This document shows, piece by piece, positions 46,964 through 55,755 of a stretch of 64,000 nucleotides of DNA (position 1 is its first letter; every line of letters begins with the position of its first letter). The DNA is taken from positions 1,860,001-1,924,000 of the forward strand of contig NZ_BNEL01000001.1 of assembly GCF_018327685.1 (NCBI RefSeq), written 5' to 3'. Under the pieces are notes generated by a model. That model searched no databases. It was given only the letters and a program-made list of their open reading frames with translations, and was not told the origin of the DNA. Source of the stretch: Streptomyces sp. TS71-3 (GTDB taxonomy: Bacteria; Actinomycetota; Actinomycetes; Streptomycetales; Streptomycetaceae). A program made the translations under genes and the position numbers.

Positions 46964-48175
46964 TCAGAGGTAGCCGAGCCGTTCGGCGAGGCCCGTGACC
47001 TGCGGGCGGTAGGTCGGGCGGACTCGGCGTAGGAGGCCGCCCACCAGTTCGGCAGCGGTCCGGCTGCGGGCCATGTCCTCGCTGCTCAGTTCTTCCAACG
47101 CAAGCAGGTGCACGAGAACCGCGGCATCGTCGCGGCGCAGGTCGTAGCAGCGTGCGACCTCCAGCGTGAAGGTCCACTGCCGCTCGCGGCTGGGCAACTG
47201 GCTGATGTCGACATGGTCAGCGACTCGTAAGCCCTCCGCGCTCTCGCCTGCCAGCATCTCGATACTCAAGGCGTGCAGGTGCACGTTGGTGGGGCCGAAG
47301 ACAGTCCACATCGTGTTCCCCTCGCCAGCTTGCTTGCTGAGGGGGAGGACGTGCTTTTCAAGTCTTGCCCGCGCGTCCCACCATCGGTGGCGGCGCGCGT
47401 CCGCGACGACGGAGACAAGCTCCAGGGCGCCCTTCAACGCGGTCACTTCCGACGTTGCCGGGGCCTTCTTCAACTGCTCGACGGCACGTTCAGCGACATC
47501 GGCCGCCTCGTCGGCGCCGTCTTCCTGAGAGAGCAGGACATGGCCGAGGTTCCACTGTGCGGCGGCGATCCGTACGGGGTCGTCGGCGTCCTCGGCGGCG
47601 CGCGTTGCTCGGTCTGCCGCCATCAGAGCGAGGTCGAGCCGACCCGTCCGGCGGCAGTACGAGCGGAGCAGTCCGTACAGGTCGGCGGCAGCGCGGTGAA
47701 CCTCGCGCAGGTCAGTGCTGTCGGATGCCCGGCGGTGTGCGCGAACAGCGTGCTCCGTGTCGGCGATGAGCTGTGGGAGCGCGGTCTGTGCTTCTGTGAA
47801 ACGCGTTTCGCTGGTCTGCCAGATGCGCCACGCGTCTTCCACCCGCTCACGCAGGGAGACCGCCGTAGCGGGGCCGGCACTGACCGGCGGGCCGTACCCC
47901 ATCAGGGCGTGCGCAACGTCTGGCGAGATGGTGAGAGCGGCCGAAGATCCGGGATCGGCGGCAGTCTCACTCAGGAGCGCGGCGAGCGGCACACCAAGCT
48001 CCGCTGCGATGGCGGCAAGAACGTCAAGCGACGGGACTGCCTTGCCGTTCTCGATCTGGGACAGATACCGCTCGGTGATGCCGCACAGACCGGCAATTGC
48101 GGACTGTTTCCGGTTCCCGTTCTTGAGCCGGTAGTACCGGATGCGCTCACCGACTGGGAGCCTCGGCGAGGTCAT
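46964..48175 (-). CDS. XRE-family regulator with TPR-like sensor region
   Basis: A 403-residue protein from ATG 48175. Residues 7-62 are a helix-turn-helix (IRYYRLKNGNRKQSAIAGLC, then YLSQIENGKAVPSL). The remainder is TPR-like helical repeats (LDLALMAADRATRAAEDADD, then AAQWNLGHVLLSQEDGADEA). This architecture detects peptides or small ligands in many actinobacterial regulators. The start is divergent from the HAD phosphatase gene at 48294, with 118 bp between, so it may control that gene and itself. Confidence 0.85.
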   Translation of the reverse strand: MTSPRLPVGERIRYYRLKNGNRKQSAIAGLCGITERYLSQIENGKAVPSLDVLAAIAAELGVPLAALLSETAADPGSSAALTISPDVAHALMGYGPPVSAGPATAVSLRERVEDAWRIWQTSETRFTEAQTALPQLIADTEHAVRAHRRASDSTDLREVHRAAADLYGLLRSYCRRTGRLDLALMAADRATRAAEDADDPVRIAAAQWNLGHVLLSQEDGADEAADVAERAVEQLKKAPATSEVTALKGALELVSVVADARRHRWWDARARLEKHVLPLSKQAGEGNTMWTVFGPTNVHLHALSIEMLAGESAEGLRVADHVDISQLPSRERQWTFTLEVARCYDLRRDDAAVLVHLLALEELSSEDMARSRTAAELVGGLLRRVRPTYRPQVTGLAERLGYL

Positions 48176-48293
48176 GTGTGCATGTCCTGTTCTGCTAGGC
48201 GCGTACCGTCAGCGTAGGACGATCGTCACGGCTACGGGTACGGTCCGTAGACGACAGCATGACATTTTGTTACGGCGTGAGCTTGGGGGCCAT

Positions 48294-48971
48294 GTGGCGC
48301 GGCTGGTTCTGTGGGACATCGACCACACGCTGATCGACACCCGCGGTGTGGGGAGGGAACTGTCTGCCGCCGCCTTTGAGGAGGCGACCGGCCAGCGCAT
48401 GCTTCAACAGGCCGCCGTCGATGGCGTCACAGAGCCTGTCATCTTCCGCGAGACGGCGAAGCTGCATGGGTTGGAGACCACCCGGGCCGACTTCGAGAGG
48501 TTCGCTGCGGCCCTCGCACACCAGCACGTTGTGCACGCCGCGGACCTCCGAGAGCGGGGCCATGCCCTGCCTGGTGCGGCGGCCGTACTCGATGCTCTGG
48601 CCGAGTCTGGCGCGCGGCAGACGGTAGTCACGGGCAACATCCGTGCGGTAGCCGAGATCAAGCTAGGCGTGTTCGGCCTCGATCGGCAGATCGATTGGGA
48701 CGGCGGGGCATACGGCGAAGATGCGGATTTGCGGCCGGGCCTGGTGCGGGCTGCGCTGCAACGGTCGTCTGCATCGCCCGCCGCGGCGGTGGTCATCGGT
48801 GATACGCCTGCGGACGTGGAAGGCGCGCTGAGTACGGGGGTGCGCGTGATCGCGGTGGCCACTGGACGGAGCGGTGAGGAGGTACTCACCGCCGCCGGAG
48901 CGTCCGAGGTCTTGCCCGACCTCCGCGAGACGGCGCTTGTGCTGAAAGCGGTTCTCGGGCAAGACATTTGA
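48294..48971 (+). CDS. HAD-superfamily phosphatase
   Basis: A 225-residue enzyme. GTG 48294 places the catalytic motif LVLWDIDHTLID at residues 4-15; the nucleophile and acid Asp residues are D8 and D10. Motif II is VVTGN, and motif IV is VVIGDTPADVEGA. The alpha-helical cap is typical of the phosphoglycolate phosphatase-like subgroup, which acts on small phosphorylated metabolites including nucleotides and the riboflavin precursor 5-amino-6-ribitylaminouracil phosphate. It converges on the RibD-like deaminase gene. Codon frames upstream to 48141 have no start fitting the motif. Confidence 0.85.
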   Translation: MARLVLWDIDHTLIDTRGVGRELSAAAFEEATGQRMLQQAAVDGVTEPVIFRETAKLHGLETTRADFERFAAALAHQHVVHAADLRERGHALPGAAAVLDALAESGARQTVVTGNIRAVAEIKLGVFGLDRQIDWDGGAYGEDADLRPGLVRAALQRSSASPAAAVVIGDTPADVEGALSTGVRVIAVATGRSGEEVLTAAGASEVLPDLRETALVLKAVLGQDI

Positions 48972-48994
48972 TCCGGGCTCCGTGCGATCGAGCC

Positions 48995-49450
48995 TTATGG
49001 GTTGATCAGGTGCTTATTTGAGAGGCGGGCATCGGTGGCCAGTTCCGGGAGTTCCGAGACCTCTACTCCCGCATTCCTCAACATCTCAACCCCGGTGCAG
49101 TCGGCAACGAACAAATCCGGTTCTTGCCAAGCGATAACCACGCGCCGCAATCCAGCCTGCAAGACGAGTTGAGTACAGGGCAGAGGCCGCGACTTCCTCT
49201 GGGTGCATGGTTCTAGAGTGCTATAGATCGTGGCACCGGAGAGTCGGGGGTCGTCCGCCGGGAGCTTCGCCAGGGCGGATTCCTCCGCGTGGACATGGCT
49301 GTCTGTCTCGCGCGAGTAGCCCGTAGCGATTTCCTTGCCTTCCGCGTCGATGATGACCGCGCCCACCGAGAAGGCGGTTTCGCTGGGTGGGCAGAGACGG
49401 GAAAGCTCAATGGCCTTCCGCATCCACCGCAGGTCGTCTTCGTGGCTCAT
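48995..49450 (-). CDS. RibD-like cytidine deaminase-fold protein
   Basis: A 151-residue zinc deaminase. HAEESAL supplies the His ligand and catalytic Glu; PCTQRKSRPLPC supplies the two Cys ligands, with a longer loop between them than the usual PCxxC. The fold and start (RWMRKAIELSRLCPPSETAF) are those of the RibD N-terminal deaminase and related dCMP/guanine deaminases. Its ATG overlaps the stop of the reductase gene (ATGA), so the two act together, as the fused halves of RibD do. The unusual PCTxxxxxxxC loop suggests an altered substrate. Confidence 0.8.
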   Translation of the reverse strand: MSHEDDLRWMRKAIELSRLCPPSETAFSVGAVIIDAEGKEIATGYSRETDSHVHAEESALAKLPADDPRLSGATIYSTLEPCTQRKSRPLPCTQLVLQAGLRRVVIAWQEPDLFVADCTGVEMLRNAGVEVSELPELATDARLSNKHLINP

Positions 49451-50130
49451 GCGTTGCTCTCCTTCTTCGGCAGGTAGCGGAGGAGTACTACGTCCCCGAT
49501 GGTGCGGGCCTCGGCGAGCTGCATGCGCCTCGTGGAGCCTCCCGGATAGGACGCAGGGCCGAGGAAGCGCGGGGCGGCCTCCTCGCCCACGAGGAGGGGC
49601 GCAATGGCGAGGTGGATTTCGTCGGCGAGGCCCTGCGAAAGAAATGCCGTGTGGATACGGCCGCCGCCTTCCACCATCAGGCGTCCTATGCCTCGCTTTC
49701 CCAGATCGTCTAGCACGGCACCGAAAGAGATCTCCGGTCCTGTCGAGACGACGTCGGCCAGGCCGGAAAGCCGGTCGCGTAGCTTGTCCACGGCCGCGTC
49801 CGTCGTGTAGGCGACCTTGTCCCCACCGTGGTGCCAGAATTTCAGGTCGGGGTCCAGGTCGCCGCTTGCCGATATGGTGACCTTCAAGGGATATTCGGGT
49901 TTCCCAGCCGCTATCCGTGCGTTTCTCCGCTCGGCGCTGTTCACCAGCAGGCGAGGGTTGTCCGCGCGTATCGTGCCGGCGCCGATCAGAATGGCGTCCG
50001 AATCCGCCCGCACTTGGTCCACGCGGTCGAAGTCTTCGCTGTTGCTCAGTAGCAGCCGCGAGGGGCTGGTGTCGTCTATGTGGCCGTCCACAGAGGTGGC
50101 GACGCTCAACAGGACGTACGGACGGGGCAC
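49447..50130 (-). CDS. RibD C-terminal-like pyrimidine reductase (DHFR fold)
   Basis: A 227-residue reductase. GTG 50130 with AAGGGAAAAG five bases ahead is preferred over GTG 50148. The RibD_C pattern is clear: PYVLLSVATSVDGHID, AILIGAGTIRADNPRLLVNS (NADPH site) and GRLMVEGGGRIHTAFL. In riboflavin synthesis this domain reduces the ribosyl side chain of the deaminated pyrimidine. It is fused to the deaminase in RibD but encoded separately here, overlapping it by 4 bp. Its location within a mobile element argues against a housekeeping role. Confidence 0.85.
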   Translation of the reverse strand: MPRPYVLLSVATSVDGHIDDTSPSRLLLSNSEDFDRVDQVRADSDAILIGAGTIRADNPRLLVNSAERRNARIAAGKPEYPLKVTISASGDLDPDLKFWHHGGDKVAYTTDAAVDKLRDRLSGLADVVSTGPEISFGAVLDDLGKRGIGRLMVEGGGRIHTAFLSQGLADEIHLAIAPLLVGEEAAPRFLGPASYPGGSTRRMQLAEARTIGDVVLLRYLPKKESNA

Positions 50131-50173
50131 GTTGGCTTTTCCCTTCACCGGGGAGAGGAGATACGGGCAGGGG

Positions 50174-51592
50174 CTATGCCTGGCGGAGGACAGCGTCTCT
50201 CATGGCGTCCTTGAATTCGGCCACGGGGATGACCGTATGCCATGCGCCCAGGTCAGCGTCCAAGCGCGCCAGCTCGCGCGTAATCCGTCCTGAGCCTGTT
50301 TCCACGCCGATGTGCAGGGCCTGCATGCCCTTGACTGCTGCCTCCTCGGCTTCCCCAGCACCGGCAAGGGCTACCGCCTCACGTGCGAGGTAGACGCCCC
50401 TGTCGCGGTGGAAACCGGCGGGGAGCTGGACGATGGCCTTGCGGAAGCCGTCGGCAGCGGCCCGGTACTCGCCCAGAACGCTGAGGCTCTGGGCGCGGTG
50501 TACTTCGATGTAGGCCTCGTCGAGCCATATGGCCCACGGTGACTCGGGGTTCGGGTTCATGGCCTCCCGCAACTCGTGTGCGTGGCCATAGGCCCGGCGG
50601 CTGGCTTCGGTGTCGCCACGCAGGGCGTGGCCGTGACCGGCGAAGGTGGCCGCCATTGCGGCGATCCGACTGCCCGGTGGTGCCATGCCTTCCGCGGCCT
50701 CCGCCACGTCCACGGCTTCGGCCGGGTCCAGCATGTCTCCGGCTATCTGGCTCCGCCGAGCCAGGACGTACGTGGTCAGCTCCGGGTCACCCGCCATGTG
50801 CGAGAACTCCAGGGCCTCGCGGGTCCAGTGCTGCGCGGCACGCAGGTTCCCCGCGTCCTGGTGGAACCAGCCCGCCAGCTCGGCGTACTGCGTCTGAACC
50901 TGGAGGAGGCGGCGGCGATCCGAGCCGCGAGCGTCGTTGCGGAGAACCTTCATGGCGGCCAACTGGCGTTCCACGATGGGGATGCTCTGGAACGGGCCGA
51001 ACAGGTTGTCGTTGTCGATGAGTACGCGGTGGGTGGCCTGCAAGTGCTCGATCGGGTCCATGTCCGGCAGCGCTCCAGGAGGCGGCGTGTGGGCTGCGGC
51101 GGTGGAGGGATCGAGGAGAGCGGCGGATGCCGCGGCGGCGCCGAGACCACCGAGCAACTGCCGGCGTGAGATCGACACGAAGATGATCCTTCCGTCATCG
51201 GTTCGGGCGGGGACGGAAATCCCCTCCGATGACGGTGCCTGAATGCCCGAATCGTCTGCCAGGGACACAGGGTCATTGGACACATGGGCCGCCGGATTGG
51301 ACACATGGACACGTCCTCCGGGGCCGGACACATCCTCCTCCTCGTGTGTGCGGCGGTACGCCTCGATGAGCAGGCCTTCGGCGTTCAGCGCGCGGTCGTA
51401 GGCCGTCACCAGGTCGGCGGACGCGGCCTGTTCGCCGCGTTCCACACGGGCCATGTAGCTGGGGGTGAACGCGATCTGAGCGCCCAGCTTGCCGAGTGAG
51501 AGACCCCTGTGCGTACGCCAGTTGCGCATTTCGGCGCCGAGATAGTGCTGAGGGCTGGCGTGTGGCGTCAGAGCCCTTGGTTTCTGCCCCAC
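50174..51592 (-). CDS. XRE-family regulator with TPR-like repeats
   Basis: A 472-residue protein. GTG 51592 with GAGGAGG upstream is chosen. The helix-turn-helix is at about 20-75 (MRNWRTHRGLSLGKLGAQIA, then YMARVERGEQAASADLV). A linker and a Tat-like or hydrophobic block (SRRQLLGGLGAAAASAALL) are followed by TPR-like repeats (YAELAGWFHQDAGNLRAAQH). Such proteins are common in actinomycete integrative elements and Streptomyces chromosomes and probably sense host state. It lies 43 bp upstream of the reductase gene on the same strand, so it may be co-transcribed with the deaminase-reductase pair. Confidence 0.8.
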   Translation of the reverse strand: MGQKPRALTPHASPQHYLGAEMRNWRTHRGLSLGKLGAQIAFTPSYMARVERGEQAASADLVTAYDRALNAEGLLIEAYRRTHEEEDVSGPGGRVHVSNPAAHVSNDPVSLADDSGIQAPSSEGISVPARTDDGRIIFVSISRRQLLGGLGAAAASAALLDPSTAAAHTPPPGALPDMDPIEHLQATHRVLIDNDNLFGPFQSIPIVERQLAAMKVLRNDARGSDRRRLLQVQTQYAELAGWFHQDAGNLRAAQHWTREALEFSHMAGDPELTTYVLARRSQIAGDMLDPAEAVDVAEAAEGMAPPGSRIAAMAATFAGHGHALRGDTEASRRAYGHAHELREAMNPNPESPWAIWLDEAYIEVHRAQSLSVLGEYRAAADGFRKAIVQLPAGFHRDRGVYLAREAVALAGAGEAEEAAVKGMQALHIGVETGSGRITRELARLDADLGAWHTVIPVAEFKDAMRDAVLRQA

Positions 51593-51789
51593 AGCCGCCT
51601 CCTCACGTGTCCTATGTGCCCTGTTCGAGCGGCCACATGGACAGCCTTTTGAAGCGTCCGTCACCGCCGTACAACGGAGTCACAAGCCGAGGTCAGCCTA
51701 ACGAGGCGGACCGCGAGACCACGAGGGGGTGAGACCAAGTGTCGAAGAACTTCGGCCGGTTGACTGCGCCTCGGCGGCGCAGGACGGCT

Positions 51790-52170
51790 CTACTGGTCCG
51801 GGCCGGCGGGCGGAGCCTCTCCGGCTTCCAGCCTGGCCACCCGGTCGGACAGTTCGGCGAGCCGTGCTGTCACGCGCTCGACCTGGTCCTGAAGCTCACG
51901 GAGGCCCAGGGCGCTTTGCTGGGCGCTGGGCGCGTTGCTCGCCGCGTCACGGACGAAGGTGCCGCTGCCCTGCCGGGTGTCGACAAGGCCCTCGTCGCGA
52001 AGCTGAGCGTACGCGCCCTGCACCGTCATCGTCGCGACCCGGAGTTTCTTCGCGAGGCTGCGCGCCGACGGGAGCTGCCGCAGGGGTGCAAGGCTGCCGT
52101 TCGCGATCTCCTGCCGGTAGTACGCGGCGATGTCCCTGGCCGTAGGGGGTGTGTCAGCGCTCCAGTCCAC
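51790..52170 (-). CDS. GntR-family transcriptional repressor of the element
   Basis: A 126-residue protein from ATG 52170. Residues 10-80 are a GntR winged helix (TARDIAAYYRQEIANGSLAP, then RSLAKKLRVATMTVQGAY and GLVDTRQGSGTFV). Only a short coiled coil (ELQDQVERVTARLAELSDRV) follows, without an effector domain, so it should act as a dimeric repressor of the KorSA type. It is divergent from the transfer operon, and a palindrome plus half site lie between, which indicates autoregulation and control of transfer. Confidence 0.87.
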   Translation of the reverse strand: MDWSADTPPTARDIAAYYRQEIANGSLAPLRQLPSARSLAKKLRVATMTVQGAYAQLRDEGLVDTRQGSGTFVRDAASNAPSAQQSALGLRELQDQVERVTARLAELSDRVARLEAGEAPPAGPDQ

Positions 52171-52186
52171 CCCTAGAGGCTAACCG

Positions 52187-52247
52187 AACTAGGTCAATCC
52201 AACCTCCCTACGTGGAACCCCTTGCGACAGAAGATTGACCTAGGTCA
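52187..52247. promoter_or_regulatory. likely operator of the GntR repressor
   Basis: A perfect 12-bp palindrome TGACCTAGGTCA lies at 52236-52247 (ATTGACCTAG on one flank). A second, opposite copy of that decamer, CTAGGTCAAT, lies at 52189-52198. The centres are about 50 bp apart in the divergent region. The first is close to the rightward promoter and the second to the gntR start. Confidence 0.65.
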
Positions 52248-52255
52248 TTCTGGCG

Positions 52256-52289
52256 ACGGCGGCACTCCCGACCACACGACGCCCGCCGT
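52256..52289 (+). promoter_or_regulatory. structured 5' leader hairpin, copy 1
   Basis: Arms ACGGCGG / CCGCCGT close a 20-base loop containing CACTCCCGACCA, about 35 bp ahead of ATG 52325. The loop and the following text (CCGTCCCAACC, then CAGGAG) recur in the leader of the replication gene at 56816, where the stem bases differ but still pair. Confidence 0.55.
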
Positions 52290-52324
52290 TCACCGTCCCA
52301 ACCGAGAACCAGGAGCTATCCGAC

Positions 52325-52585
52325 ATGAGGCACTTCATCGGCCATCGCGAGATTGTCACCGGGGACGACACCCTTCGGTTCGCGCTCGATCTCTGGCTCG
52401 GCCCTGGCGACGAGACCCCGGAGGAGCGCGCGGCACGGCTCGACGCAGGACGCCAGATCCTTGCCGACGACCCCGACCTGTTCGACCGGGCCATGCACCT
52501 CGTCACCGAGGTTCTGGACCACGTCGCGACGGACGTACTGGACCGGGCCCACCTGACCGCCACGCGCGAGGTGACCGCCGCGTGA
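52325..52585 (+). CDS. small acidic element protein
   Basis: An 86-residue protein from ATG 52325, with AGGAG about 8 bases upstream. It is acidic and helical (DLWLGPGDETPEERAARLDA, then QILADDPDLFDRAMHLVTEV), with no Cys or membrane segment. It starts the rightward operon of the element and overlaps the next gene by 4 bp (GTGA). I recall similar proteins at the same place in other actinomycete elements, with no assigned role. Confidence 0.7.
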   Translation: MRHFIGHREIVTGDDTLRFALDLWLGPGDETPEERAARLDAGRQILADDPDLFDRAMHLVTEVLDHVATDVLDRAHLTATREVTAA

Positions 52586-53457
52586 ACAGGAAAGCGAAGA
52601 CGTTCCTGGTGGTCGCCCTCGTCGGCGTGGTCGGCATGGCCTTCCGCGTCTCATGGAACGCCCTGCGGGATGTGGCGGGCACGGTGGGCGCAGACGACGC
52701 CGCAGCCGCGCTCTACCCCTTCGTGGTGGACGGGCTCATGGCCCTGGCGCTGGTGGCGACGCTGGCGCTCACGGGACGGGATCGCCGGTTCGCCCTGCGG
52801 GTCCTGGCCGGGTACACGCTCGCCTCGCTCTCGCTCAACTACGTGCACGGACTCGTGCCGGCCATGCGGACCGGCCAGCGCATGTACATGGCCGACTGGG
52901 CTCCGGCGAATTACGTGCTCGTGCTGTTGGCCACCTCGCTGCCGGTCGGCGCCATCTACTTCGGATCGGACCTGGTCGCCAAGGTGCTGCACCACCATCA
53001 CGAGCCAGTGCCGGACGCGGCGTACGGCGACGGCCGTACGGAGGGCGTACGGCTCGCGTCGGACGGCGGTCAGGCGGTCTCCGAGGGTGCCGGGCCGGAC
53101 CGTACACCGGAGTCCACGGGCCTCCCGGTGTACGGGGTACCTGCCCAGGTCAGCGGGCGTACGCCCGCCTCCGGGGCAGGCGAGCGTACGAGTGACGTAC
53201 AGCGTCCCCGTACGCCCGTACGCCCCACACAGAGCAAGTCCTTCGACGAGGCGGAGTTGGAGCGCACGCGGCAGCGCGCAGAGCAGACGTACGCCGAGTC
53301 ACTGACCGCCGGATCCCCGATCGGGCCGGCCGCGCTAGGCCGGGCGTTCGGGTTCAGCGAGGGGTGGGGCCGCAAGCGCATCAAGGCCGTGGAAGCCCGC
53401 CGCGCCGAGCCTGCCCGTCAGAAGCCACCCACCGTGAGCGCCGTTGCCCACGGCTGA
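52582..53457 (+). CDS. DUF2637 membrane protein, Spd-like
   Basis: A 291-residue protein from GTG 52582. Four hydrophobic helices fill residues 5-135 (TFLVVALVGVVGMAF, then LYPFVVDGLMALALVATLAL, LRVLAGYTLASLSLNYVHG and YVLVLLATSLPVGAIYFG). A linker rich in Thr, Arg and Val follows. The C-terminal 60 residues resemble a helix-turn-helix (PIGPAALGRAFGFSEGWGRK). DUF2637 proteins accompany the TraB pump in Streptomyces elements and are thought to help intramycelial spread. The coding DNA between 53030 and 53290 contains about twelve GTAC tetramers. Confidence 0.82.
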   Translation: MNRKAKTFLVVALVGVVGMAFRVSWNALRDVAGTVGADDAAAALYPFVVDGLMALALVATLALTGRDRRFALRVLAGYTLASLSLNYVHGLVPAMRTGQRMYMADWAPANYVLVLLATSLPVGAIYFGSDLVAKVLHHHHEPVPDAAYGDGRTEGVRLASDGGQAVSEGAGPDRTPESTGLPVYGVPAQVSGRTPASGAGERTSDVQRPRTPVRPTQSKSFDEAELERTRQRAEQTYAESLTAGSPIGPAALGRAFGFSEGWGRKRIKAVEARRAEPARQKPPTVSAVAHG

Positions 53458-53472
53458 TCACACATCGCCAAC

Positions 53473-53517
53473 ACGGGGCCCGGCCCTCAGCCGGCCAAAG
53501 CGACAGCCGGGCCCCGT
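53473..53517 (+). terminator. hairpin between DUF2637 and FtsK-like genes
   Basis: Perfect 12-bp arms ACGGGGCCCGGC and GCCGGGCCCCGT around a 21-base loop. It lies between two co-directional genes 85 bp apart, so it may act as an attenuator rather than a full stop. Confidence 0.6.
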
Positions 53518-53542
53518 ACCTCCCATCACGGAAGGAACGTCA

Positions 53543-55744
53543 GTGAATCACGACGACGACAACGGGCAGGAACGAGAGTTCTTCGCGCGTCTGGAAAAGG
53601 AGATGGCCGCCGGGCCAGGCGATTCAGCGGCCGATGTGACCAAGACCCCTCCTGGGCGCCGGCAGAACGCGAGCGGGCCCGATGGCGCCTCCGCTCTCCC
53701 GAGTGCCCCTGACGAGCGCCCCACCCAGGTGGACATGCCGAGGCGCGGCTCGAAGTCGGGTCGCCTTGCGCGCATGCGAGACGCCAGGCGGATGCAGGTC
53801 CGCCCGGACTGGATGCGGTCCCGAGCCGGTTTCATGGACGGTGCCGCGTGGTCGGCCGGGTACGTGGGGCACATCGCGGCCTACCACGCCCTCCGTTCAC
53901 CGATCTACGTCGCCCGCCTCGTCTACCGGGCTCCCCGTGGTGCCTTCCGAGCGTTGGCCGGCTTCGGTCGCTGGGTGAGGGACGCAGAGAGCCTGCCGCT
54001 GCGGGAAGCCGAGGCCAGGCGCGAGAACACCGGTGAGTGGCTGCGCCTGTCCCGTCAGCGTGACCGGCGGGTGAGGTGGCGCGGGTTCTGCACGGTTGCG
54101 GCCCTGCCGTTCGCGCTGGCCCTTGCGATCCATCTGGCGTTCTTCGAGCCGAGCCCCGTCCAGGCCGCTGCCGTGGCGCTGGCCGTGGTCGTGTTCGGCG
54201 TGGTGGGCGCCCCTGCGGACCGTCCCTTGGCCTCCCGCGCCGTCATCAAGCCCCGGGACAACAAGCTGACGAGTGACATCGTCGTCCGGGCCATGGCCTC
54301 CATCGGCATCAGCCAGATCACCAACGAGGTGAACAAGGGGCGGGACGGCATCCGCTTCGTGTCCCCGATCGTCCGGGAGGGACCGGGCTGGCGAGCGGAC
54401 ATCGACCTTCCCTTGGGCGTGACGGTGGCGGACGTGATCGAACGGCGCAGCCGGCTCGCTTCCGGCCTTCGGCGTCCGATCGGGTGCGTGTGGCCGGAGG
54501 GCGACCCAGACGAGCACGAGGGACGTCTTGTCCTCTGGGTGGGGGACCGGGACCTGTCCAAGACCGGAAACGTCAAGTGGCAGCTCGTGAACGCCGCGCG
54601 CCACGACATCTTCCGTCGCAACCCGTTCGGCATCGACCCGCGGGGCCGGGCTCAGACGGTGCCGATGATCCAGCACAACATCCTGCTCGGCTCGCTGCCG
54701 GGCCAGGGCAAGACCGGTGCCGTCCGCGTGCTGGTCTGCGGCGCCGCGCTGGATCCCACGGTGGAACTGTGGCTCCACGAGCTGAAGGGCACGGGCGACC
54801 TGGACGCCCTGGAGGAGTGCTCGCACCGCTTTGTGTCCGGCATGGATGACGACTCGATCGGCTATGCGGCCCGGTCGTTGAGCATGCTGCGGGACGAGGT
54901 CATGCGCCGTGCGGGAGTCATCAAGAAACTGCCCCGGGACCTGTGCCCCGACAAGCGCGTCACCCGCGAGATCGCCGACAAGCGGTCACTGAAGCTGTGG
55001 CCACTGGTAGCCGTCTTCGACGAGTGCCAGAACCTCTTTTCCCACCCGGTGTACGGCAAGCAGGCGGGGGAGGACGCCGAGTTCATCATCAAGCTCGGCC
55101 GCGCCCTCGGCGTCACTCTCGTACTGGCCACGCAGCGCCCCGACAAGGACAGCCTGCCGACCGGCGTCAGCGGCAACGTGTCCATCCGCTTCTGCCTGAA
55201 GGTCGCCGGCCAGGTCGAGAACGACATGATCCTCGGCACCTCGGCCTACAAGAACGGCATCCGCGCGACGATCTTCCGTCCCGAGACCGACGCCGGCAAC
55301 GGCTACCTCGTCGGTGCCACGACGACTGCGACCGTCGTCCGCGTCGCCTACCTGGACGTGCCGGCCACGGAAAAGATCGCCGAGCGGGCGCGGCGGCTGC
55401 GGCAGGCGGCAGGGACGCTTTCCGGGCACGCGCTCGGCGAGGAACTGCGCGGCACTCGTGGCCCGAGTTATGACCTGTTGGCCGATGTCCTCGCGGTCGT
55501 CCCCGAGGACGAGCAGCGCGTGTGGAACGAGCGCGTGGCCACCCGGCTCGGCGAGCTGCGTCCGGAGGTCTACGGCGGCTGGCGGGGCGAGAACGTGACC
55601 GCCGCGCTCAAGCCGTACGGCGTCAGGGCTCGCGACGTGGCCGGACTCACCGACGACGGCACCCGCACCACACGGCGCGGCATCGTCCGCGACCACATCG
55701 TCAAGGCATTGGCGGAGCGTGACGAAAAGCGGGACGCCGCATAG
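53543..55744 (+). CDS. FtsK/SpoIIIE-like DNA translocase (TraB-type transfer protein)
   Basis: A 733-residue protein from GTG 53543, with GGAAGGAA upstream. The N-terminal 130 residues are hydrophilic. Two hydrophobic segments at about 180-225 (CTVAALPFALALAIHLAFF; AAAVALAVVVFGVVG) anchor it. The motor domain carries Walker A LPGQGKT near 386 and Walker B VAVFDECQN near 493, followed by VTLVLATQRPDKDSLPTGV, the FtsK signature. The C-terminus is a winged-helix-like region that would read clt sites. This single pump moves double-stranded DNA between mycelia in Streptomyces conjugation. Confidence 0.88.
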   Translation: MNHDDDNGQEREFFARLEKEMAAGPGDSAADVTKTPPGRRQNASGPDGASALPSAPDERPTQVDMPRRGSKSGRLARMRDARRMQVRPDWMRSRAGFMDGAAWSAGYVGHIAAYHALRSPIYVARLVYRAPRGAFRALAGFGRWVRDAESLPLREAEARRENTGEWLRLSRQRDRRVRWRGFCTVAALPFALALAIHLAFFEPSPVQAAAVALAVVVFGVVGAPADRPLASRAVIKPRDNKLTSDIVVRAMASIGISQITNEVNKGRDGIRFVSPIVREGPGWRADIDLPLGVTVADVIERRSRLASGLRRPIGCVWPEGDPDEHEGRLVLWVGDRDLSKTGNVKWQLVNAARHDIFRRNPFGIDPRGRAQTVPMIQHNILLGSLPGQGKTGAVRVLVCGAALDPTVELWLHELKGTGDLDALEECSHRFVSGMDDDSIGYAARSLSMLRDEVMRRAGVIKKLPRDLCPDKRVTREIADKRSLKLWPLVAVFDECQNLFSHPVYGKQAGEDAEFIIKLGRALGVTLVLATQRPDKDSLPTGVSGNVSIRFCLKVAGQVENDMILGTSAYKNGIRATIFRPETDAGNGYLVGATTTATVVRVAYLDVPATEKIAERARRLRQAAGTLSGHALGEELRGTRGPSYDLLADVLAVVPEDEQRVWNERVATRLGELRPEVYGGWRGENVTAALKPYGVRARDVAGLTDDGTRTTRRGIVRDHIVKALAERDEKRDAA

Positions 55745-55755
55745 CCGTCCCGGAC

